Below are positions 57,848-64,000 of a stretch of 64,000 bases of DNA, one piece after another. The number at the start of each line of letters is the position of its first letter. Within the stretch, counting starts at the first letter, position 1. Source of the stretch: Rhizobiaceae bacterium (GTDB taxonomy: Bacteria > Pseudomonadota > Alphaproteobacteria > Rhizobiales > Rhizobiaceae); NCBI GenBank assembly GCA_019635755.1, contig JAHBYW010000004.1, forward strand, positions 186,001 to 250,000, written 5' to 3'. Position numbers and translations under genes: made by a program. The notes beneath the pieces are model-generated. The model worked only from the letters and a program-made list of their open reading frames with translations, did not search any database and had not been told where the DNA came from.

Positions 57848-58561
57848 ATGCTGACGCGTAAACAACATGAACTGCTTCTGTTCATCCATGAGAGGCTGAA
57901 AGAAGCCGGCATCCCGCCCTCGTTCGACGAGATGAAGGAAGCGCTGGACCTTGCGTCCAAGTCGGGGATCCACAGGCTTATCACGGCGCTGGAGGAGCGA
58001 GGCTTCATCCGCCGTCTGCCGAACCGCGCCCGCGCGCTCGAAGTGATCAGGCTGCCGGAGTCGATCGCGCCCGGTCTCAATCCCGCGCGCAGGTTCTCGC
58101 CAAGCGTCATCGAGGGCAGCCTAGGCCGACGGCCGGAACCCTCGCGCGCCCCATCGGCCAGCAACGACGATGACGCGTCGGCAATTGCCATTCCGGTCAT
58201 GGGCCGCATCGCGGCCGGCGTGCCGATCGACGCCATCCAGCACAAGACGCGGTCGATCTCGGTTCCGCCGGACATGATCGGCGGCGGCGAGCACTATGCG
58301 CTGGAGATCAAGGGCGATTCTATGATCGAGGCCGGGATCTTCGACGGCGACACCGTCATCATCAAGAGCGCCAATACCGCTAACCCCGGCGAGATCGTGG
58401 TTGCGCTGGTCGACGACGAAGAAGCGACCCTTAAGCGCTTCCGGCGCAAGGGTGCTTCAATTGCGCTCGAAGCCGCCAATCCCGCCTATGAGACGCGCAT
58501 TTTCGGACCCGATCGCGTCAAGGTGCAGGGCAAGCTGGTCGGGCTCATCCGCCGCTACTGA
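57848..58561 (+). CDS. lexA: SOS repressor LexA
   Basis: This 237-residue transcriptional repressor controls the DNA damage response. The winged-helix DNA-binding domain (about residues 1-65) starts with the canonical [19 protein letters not shown]. The self-cleavage site is Ala123-Gly124 (IAAGVPID), with catalytic Ser158 in KGDSMIEAG and Lys196 in ATLKRF. The ATG at 57848 is preferred over the in-frame GTG at 57842. Its operator region carries one perfect and two imperfect boxes. The stop overlaps the end of the opposing comEC gene by 3 bases. Confidence 0.97.
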   Translation: MLTRKQHELLLFIHERLKEAGIPPSFDEMKEALDLASKSGIHRLITALEERGFIRRLPNRARALEVIRLPESIAPGLNPARRFSPSVIEGSLGRRPEPSRAPSASNDDDASAIAIPVMGRIAAGVPIDAIQHKTRSISVPPDMIGGGEHYALEIKGDSMIEAGIFDGDTVIIKSANTANPGEIVVALVDDEEATLKRFRRKGASIALEAANPAYETRIFGPDRVKVQGKLVGLIRRY

Positions 58562-60942
58562 GCCGAGGCGGCTGGCACATTGGCTGGCGGACGGCGTGGC
58601 GGCAGGCCCCGCGCCTCGCGCGAGAATGCGCGCTGGCTGTGCCAAGGCCGGTAGGTTTCGTCCACCGAGAAGGCTATGTGGGGCGCCGCACCCGTCGCAA
58701 AGGTGACGGCGGCGCTGCCGCGGAGTGCCAGATCCCGCTTGGTGATGATTGCCGCGCTGCCGGTCTCGCATGTCCCGGAGCTTGCAGTTGCGTCGTCGAT
58801 GACGATGAGCGTCGCGACCCCGCAGATCGGCCAGGCCGCTTCCGCGGACGCGGCATGCGCGACGATCGCGCCGGTCCCGTGGCGCGCCATGCACAGGTCG
58901 CCACCGCAGATGAAGGCGGTGCCCGGAGAGAGGTCTTCAGGATCATGCTGGACGTCCGTTGTGACGGGACGTTCGACCGTCTCCCGGTTGGTCGCCATGC
59001 GCCAATTGTCGATGGTGAATCCGTTGGGTCGGGAGCGGTTCACCGCAAGGCTGCCGTCGAGCACGAGGGCGAGGAGTCGGGCGTCCTCGGCGATCAGGAC
59101 GTCGGGCATCGGTCGCGCTGCGGCCAGCAGCAGCCCGACGAGCACGAGCGGCAAGGCGGTCAGCCGCAGCCATGTCGTGAACAGCGTCGCGGCGAGCAGC
59201 GCCGCGGTCAGAACCAGCACCGAAGACTGCGGGATCATGCCGACTGCATCGACTGGCGACCGTTCGGCGAACCATTCGGCGATCGCGATCATCCAGCCGA
59301 TTCCCTCGCCCATGATCGCGAAGAAGGGACCGTCGAGATCGAGCGGCATGAACACCATCCCGAACACGGCGAATGGCATGACGACAAGCGAGACGACCGG
59401 CATCGCCGCGAGGTTGGAGGCCAGGCCGAGCGTGGCCAAGCGCTGGAAGTGATACACGCCGTAGATCGCGGTCGCGGCCCCGGCGACCAGCGAGGTGGCC
59501 GCAAGCCCGGCGAAATACCGCGCACCACGCGCCACAACGCCGCGGACGCCACTGCGTGGCACGGAAGCCGCGGCCGTCGTGGCGGCGCGGCGGCTGCTCC
59601 ACGCGGCATAGGCACCGATCAGCGCCGCCGTCGCGGCGAACGACATCTGGAAGCTCGGGCCCGCCGCCTCGTGCGGCGAAACCGCCAGGATGACGATCGC
59701 CGCGATCGCGAGGTTGCGCATGGTGAGCGCCGATCGGTCGACGAGCAGCGCGGCGAGCATGACCGCGATCATGATGAAGCTGCGCTCGGCCGCGACCGCG
59801 GATCCCGAGATGAAGAGATACACCGCCAGCGCCACCAGCGCGGCGGACGCGGCGTATTTCTTCACCGCGCGCCGCGAGGCAAGCGCCGGAAACAGCGCGG
59901 CGACGAAGCGGATCGTTCCCATGATCGTCAACGACACCAGCGCCATGTGAAGCCCCGATATGGAAAGCACATGGGCAAGCCCGGTCTTGCGCAGCGCCTC
60001 GTTGACGTCTTCGGGGATGCCGGCGCGAACACCGGCGACCAGCGCGGCGGCGATCTCGCCCTCGGCCTCTCCTGCGATGTGGCCTTTGATGCGGGCAGCC
60101 AGGCGCGACCGCGCATTCTCGATCCACGCCATCGCAGATCCTGCGGCGTCGTCATCCTCGGCGGATGCCGCGATCTCGGGATTGCCAAGGAAGAAGCCAT
60201 TGGCGCCGATCCCGTCGAAATAGGTCTCGAAGGCAAAGTCGAAGCCGCCGGGCCGCACCGGACCGGACGGCGGCATCAGCCTGGCAACGCCGGCAATCAC
60301 GGTTCCGGCCGCCAGCCCCTCCGGGACGGCGCGCGCTGACACGCGGACCCTGGAGGGCGCGTAGCGCAGGACCGGACGCTCGGTCCCCAGAACGTCGAGC
60401 GTCATCCGCACGCGGCCGTTCGCCATGTGCTCGATCAGCGCGACCCGCGCCGTCAGTCGGGTCGAGACCTCGGCACCGATGATTTGTGTGCCGGCCCGCC
60501 ACGTCTCGACCTTCGCGAAGAACGCTCCGAGGCTAGCGCACAGCAAGGCGGCGACGAGGAGCTGCGGCACCAGCCGTCCGCGCAGTCCAAACCACAGGAG
60601 CGCCAAGAGCGCGAAGCCCAGCACCAGCGGTCGAAATCCGGGCTCCGTCGGCAGAGCGAAATAGGCAAGCGACCCGGCCGCGAGAAAAACGGGGATGACG
60701 TTGAACGCGGTCCCCCTCTCCCACTCCGCGACCAGCGCCGAACGCACCGCCCCCCTCAGGCTGCGGGCCGCAGGCCGGAATGCGGCGGGCAAGGCCGCCG
60801 GACCCGCGGCGGGTCGATGTGGTGCGGGGATGGGCACGGAGGCGAGCGCGGGCCCTGTTTCCCTGGCGGACGGCGCCAAAGCGGCGGCAGTTCCGAACTG
60901 CAGCCGTTCGCCTTGTTCGACCTCGGTGCTCCCTATGCGCAT
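58555..60942 (-). CDS. comEC: ComEC/Rec2 family DNA-uptake membrane protein
   Basis: This 795-residue polytopic protein is predicted to carry single-stranded DNA across the inner membrane. The N-terminal DUF4131-like region spans about residues 85-280 and the competence domain about 300-590, with the core motif [46 protein letters not shown] and [21 protein letters not shown]. The C-terminal part (about 640-795) has no HxHxDH metal-binding motif, so the metallo-beta-lactamase domain of classical ComEC is missing or highly divergent, as in other rhizobial members. It is divergent from gltX and convergent with lexA. Confidence 0.92.
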   Translation of the reverse strand: MRIGSTEVEQGERLQFGTAAALAPSARETGPALASVPIPAPHRPAAGPAALPAAFRPAARSLRGAVRSALVAEWERGTAFNVIPVFLAAGSLAYFALPTEPGFRPLVLGFALLALLWFGLRGRLVPQLLVAALLCASLGAFFAKVETWRAGTQIIGAEVSTRLTARVALIEHMANGRVRMTLDVLGTERPVLRYAPSRVRVSARAVPEGLAAGTVIAGVARLMPPSGPVRPGGFDFAFETYFDGIGANGFFLGNPEIAASAEDDDAAGSAMAWIENARSRLAARIKGHIAGEAEGEIAAALVAGVRAGIPEDVNEALRKTGLAHVLSISGLHMALVSLTIMGTIRFVAALFPALASRRAVKKYAASAALVALAVYLFISGSAVAAERSFIMIAVMLAALLVDRSALTMRNLAIAAIVILAVSPHEAAGPSFQMSFAATAALIGAYAAWSSRRAATTAAASVPRSGVRGVVARGARYFAGLAATSLVAGAATAIYGVYHFQRLATLGLASNLAAMPVVSLVVMPFAVFGMVFMPLDLDGPFFAIMGEGIGWMIAIAEWFAERSPVDAVGMIPQSSVLVLTAALLAATLFTTWLRLTALPLVLVGLLLAAARPMPDVLIAEDARLLALVLDGSLAVNRSRPNGFTIDNWRMATNRETVERPVTTDVQHDPEDLSPGTAFICGGDLCMARHGTGAIVAHAASAEAAWPICGVATLIVIDDATASSGTCETGSAAIITKRDLALRGSAAVTFATGAAPHIAFSVDETYRPWHSQRAFSREARGLPPRRPPANVPAASAQ

Positions 60943-61054
60943 GCGGCGATCCCTGCGATGCGCGGGCCTTGCGCCCCAAGGGACCTATGCTACATCAACG
61001 CCACCCAAACGCCATGGGCGCGCCGACGCGCCGGCGACCAGGATTCCCGACCGA

Positions 61055-62479
61055 ATGACCGAGACCGTCGTCACACGCTTCGCACCCTCCCCGACTGGCT
61101 ATCTGCATATCGGCGGCGCCCGCACCGCCCTCTTCAATTGGCTCTACGCGCGCCACACGGGCGGCTCGATGCTGTTGCGCATCGAGGACACCGATCGGGA
61201 GCGTTCGAGCGACGCCGCCACCGCTGCGATCTTGGACGGGCTCGCGTGGCTCGGCCTCCACTGGGAAGGGGAACCCGTTTCGCAATACGAGCGCGCACCG
61301 CGCCACCGCGAGGTGGCGGAGGAACTCGTGCGCCGTGGCCGGGCCTACTACTGCTACGCGTCTGCCGCGGAGTTGGAGGAGATGCGCGAAAAGGCCCGCG
61401 CCGAGGGCCGCCCGCCGCGCTATGACGGCCGCTGGCGTGACCGCGACCCTTCCGAAGCCCCTGCCGGGGTTCGGCCGGCGATCCGCATCAAGGCGCCGAG
61501 CGAAGGGGAAACCGTCGTGCGCGACCTGGTCCAGGGCGACGTGCGCTTCCCCAACAAGGATCTCGACGACTTCATCATCCTGCGCTCGGACGGAAACCCG
61601 ACCTACATGCATGCGGTCGTCGTCGACGACCATGACATGGCCGTCACGCACATCATCCGCGGCGACGATCATCTGACGAATGCCGCGCGCCAGATGGTCA
61701 TCTACGACGCCATGGGATGGGCCGTGCCGAGGATGGCGCACATCCCGCTGATCCACGGCGCCGACGGTGCCAAGCTCTCGAAGCGCCACGGCGCGCTGGG
61801 CGTCGATGCGTACCGTGCGATGGGCTATCTGCCCGCCGCCCTGCGCAACTACCTCGTGCGCCTCGGCTGGAGCCATGGTGACGACGAGGTCATGGCGCTG
61901 GACGACATGATCCGCTGGTTCGACATCACGAACGTGAATCGGGGCGCCGCGCGGTTCGACTTCCAGAAGCTGGAAGCTCTGAACGGGCTCTACATGCGCC
62001 AGATGCCGGACGACGAGTTGCTCGACGCGCTGGTGCGCACACTGCCTCATCTGCCCAACGGCGAGGCAATCGCCTCGCGCCTGGATGATCGCACCACGGC
62101 GCAGTTGAGGGCCGCCATGCCAGGGCTCAAGGAACGCGCCAAGACGCTGGTGGAACTGGCCGACGGGGCGATGTTCCTGTTCGCGACGCGCCCCCTGACA
62201 CTCGATGAGAAGGCCGCCGCACTGCTGTCGGACCAGGGTCGCTCCGTGCTGACGGGCGTGCATGATGCGCTGCGCGCGGTTTTGGGAGAGTGGTCGGCGG
62301 CGACGACCGAGGCGGCGGTCCGCGAATTCGCGGCGCGCACCGGCTTGAAGCTCGGCGCCGCGGCGCAGCCCTTGCGCGCTGCTCTCACCGGTCGAAGCAC
62401 GTCGCCGGGCGTCTTCGACGTCCTCGCTGTTCTCGGCCGAGACGAGTCGCTGGCACGCATTTCTGATCAAATCGATTAG
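61055..62479 (+). CDS. gltX: Glutamyl-tRNA synthetase
   Basis: This 474-residue class I synthetase charges tRNA-Glu. The HIGH-type motif is [14 protein letters not shown] near residue 10-23 and the KMSKS-type motif is GAKLSKRHG near residue 240. The catalytic domain ([22 protein letters not shown]) is followed by the helical anticodon-binding domain. The frame stays open upstream to 60695, antisense to comEC, but the ATG at 61055 gives the standard [15 protein letters not shown] start. Alphaproteobacteria often have two gltX copies, one of which can mischarge tRNA-Gln for later amidation; which copy this is cannot be said. Confidence 0.96.
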   Translation: MTETVVTRFAPSPTGYLHIGGARTALFNWLYARHTGGSMLLRIEDTDRERSSDAATAAILDGLAWLGLHWEGEPVSQYERAPRHREVAEELVRRGRAYYCYASAAELEEMREKARAEGRPPRYDGRWRDRDPSEAPAGVRPAIRIKAPSEGETVVRDLVQGDVRFPNKDLDDFIILRSDGNPTYMHAVVVDDHDMAVTHIIRGDDHLTNAARQMVIYDAMGWAVPRMAHIPLIHGADGAKLSKRHGALGVDAYRAMGYLPAALRNYLVRLGWSHGDDEVMALDDMIRWFDITNVNRGAARFDFQKLEALNGLYMRQMPDDELLDALVRTLPHLPNGEAIASRLDDRTTAQLRAAMPGLKERAKTLVELADGAMFLFATRPLTLDEKAAALLSDQGRSVLTGVHDALRAVLGEWSAATTEAAVREFAARTGLKLGAAAQPLRAALTGRSTSPGVFDVLAVLGRDESLARISDQID

Positions 62480-62661
62480 GACAGCTTTGCTGACCGAATG
62501 CCTATTGAACGTGCGCTGGTGCGGTGCAACATTGCAGTGATGGCGAATGTGGCAGGGCATGGCCGTTTGCGACGGCACAAGTGCGATTTCGTAGTCATTG
62601 TCGCCGAGTTCGCGTAGATTTCCGGGCGATCCGCCCCACCGATATCCTGAAGGAGTTTGCG

Positions 62662-63926
<1,265 letters not shown>

Positions 63927-63951
<25 letters not shown>

Positions 63952-64000
63952 CCGCGGTCCCGGGAGCCGACAGCCTCCGTCACGATCCGCGCCGCCCGCG
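63927..64000 (-). CDS. Possible C-terminal end of lpxB (lipid-A-disaccharide synthase), partial
   Basis: At the right edge one minus-strand frame is open for 24 codons to a TAG at 63927-63929, ending [12 protein letters not shown] followed by about 11 residues. AARIV-type endings occur in rhizobial LpxB, and lpxB is often convergent with gltA in this group. It would overlap the gltA end. The fragment is too short for certainty. Confidence 0.25.

Overview
The window reads as chromosomal DNA of a GC-rich alphaproteobacterium of the order Hyphomicrobiales (Rhizobiales), most like the Mesorhizobium/Phyllobacteriaceae group. This is inferred from gene content and order: pdhA-pdhB-pdhC-lpdA near ftsB and eno, then kdsA-pyrG-secG-tpiA-ppiD-trpD-trpC-moaC-moeA, and later lexA-comEC-gltX-gltA. 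CckA, a DksA with a degenerate zinc finger, LexA boxes of the GAAC-N7-GAAC type and a PdhB carrying its own lipoyl domain all fit this group. About 60 protein genes, one tRNA gene and several palindromic intergenic repeats are supported. Coding density is high and most genes sit in tight operons with ATGA or TGATG overlaps. The many long antisense reading frames are a by-product of high GC.

Region 1 (1-10,000, all minus strand): central carbon metabolism. It holds the pyruvate dehydrogenase genes (E1 alpha, E1 beta with a lipoyl domain, E2, E3), FtsB and enolase. Three unusual passengers are embedded: a small two-helix membrane protein between pdhA and pdhB, a Uma2-type nuclease-fold gene between pdhB and pdhC, and a four-helix membrane protein plus an MsAcT-like SGNH esterase between pdhC and lpdA.

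Region 2 (10,000-26,900): a mixed stretch. It carries a 2-oxoglutarate/Fe(II) oxygenase, a PRC-barrel protein, a 43-residue small protein with a strong ribosome-binding site, a patatin-like lipase, a VOC protein coupled to kdsA, a SPOR-like exported protein, a lipoprotein, pyrG, an L,D-transpeptidase with a long Lys/Ala/Glu-rich arm, secG and tpiA. The plus-strand operon ppiD-trpD-trpC-moaC-moeA follows.

Region 3 (26,900-57,340): a roughly 30-kb block between moeA and lexA, genes that are close neighbours in many alphaproteobacteria. It contains an OmpA-type lipoprotein, an RTX calcium-binding protein, ugpBAEC (glycerol-3-phosphate-type ABC uptake), urtABCD-hydrolase-urtE (urea ABC uptake) behind a textbook sigma-54 promoter, cckA, a FliO-like protein, dksA, a SixA-type phosphatase, a ycjX/ycjF-like pair, a Kef-type K+/H+ antiporter, a DUF924 protein, adenine deaminase and a tripartite tricarboxylate transporter (tctC-tctB-tctA). 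Long palindromic repeats lie at junctions inside the ugp, urt and tct operons.

Region 4 (57,340-64,000): a tRNA-Leu(UAA) gene interrupted in its anticodon loop by a 219-nt group I intron, lexA with up to three SOS boxes, comEC, gltX and gltA, and possibly the last codons of lpxB at the right edge.

The most notable observations are the intron-bearing tRNA-Leu, a UrtB frame whose only canonical start lies upstream of a palindromic repeat that it reads through, the hydrolase gene coupled into the urea-transporter operon, the Uma2 gene inside the pdh operon, and the perfect sigma-54 element upstream of urtA. No CRISPR array, insertion sequence, prophage or rRNA operon was seen.
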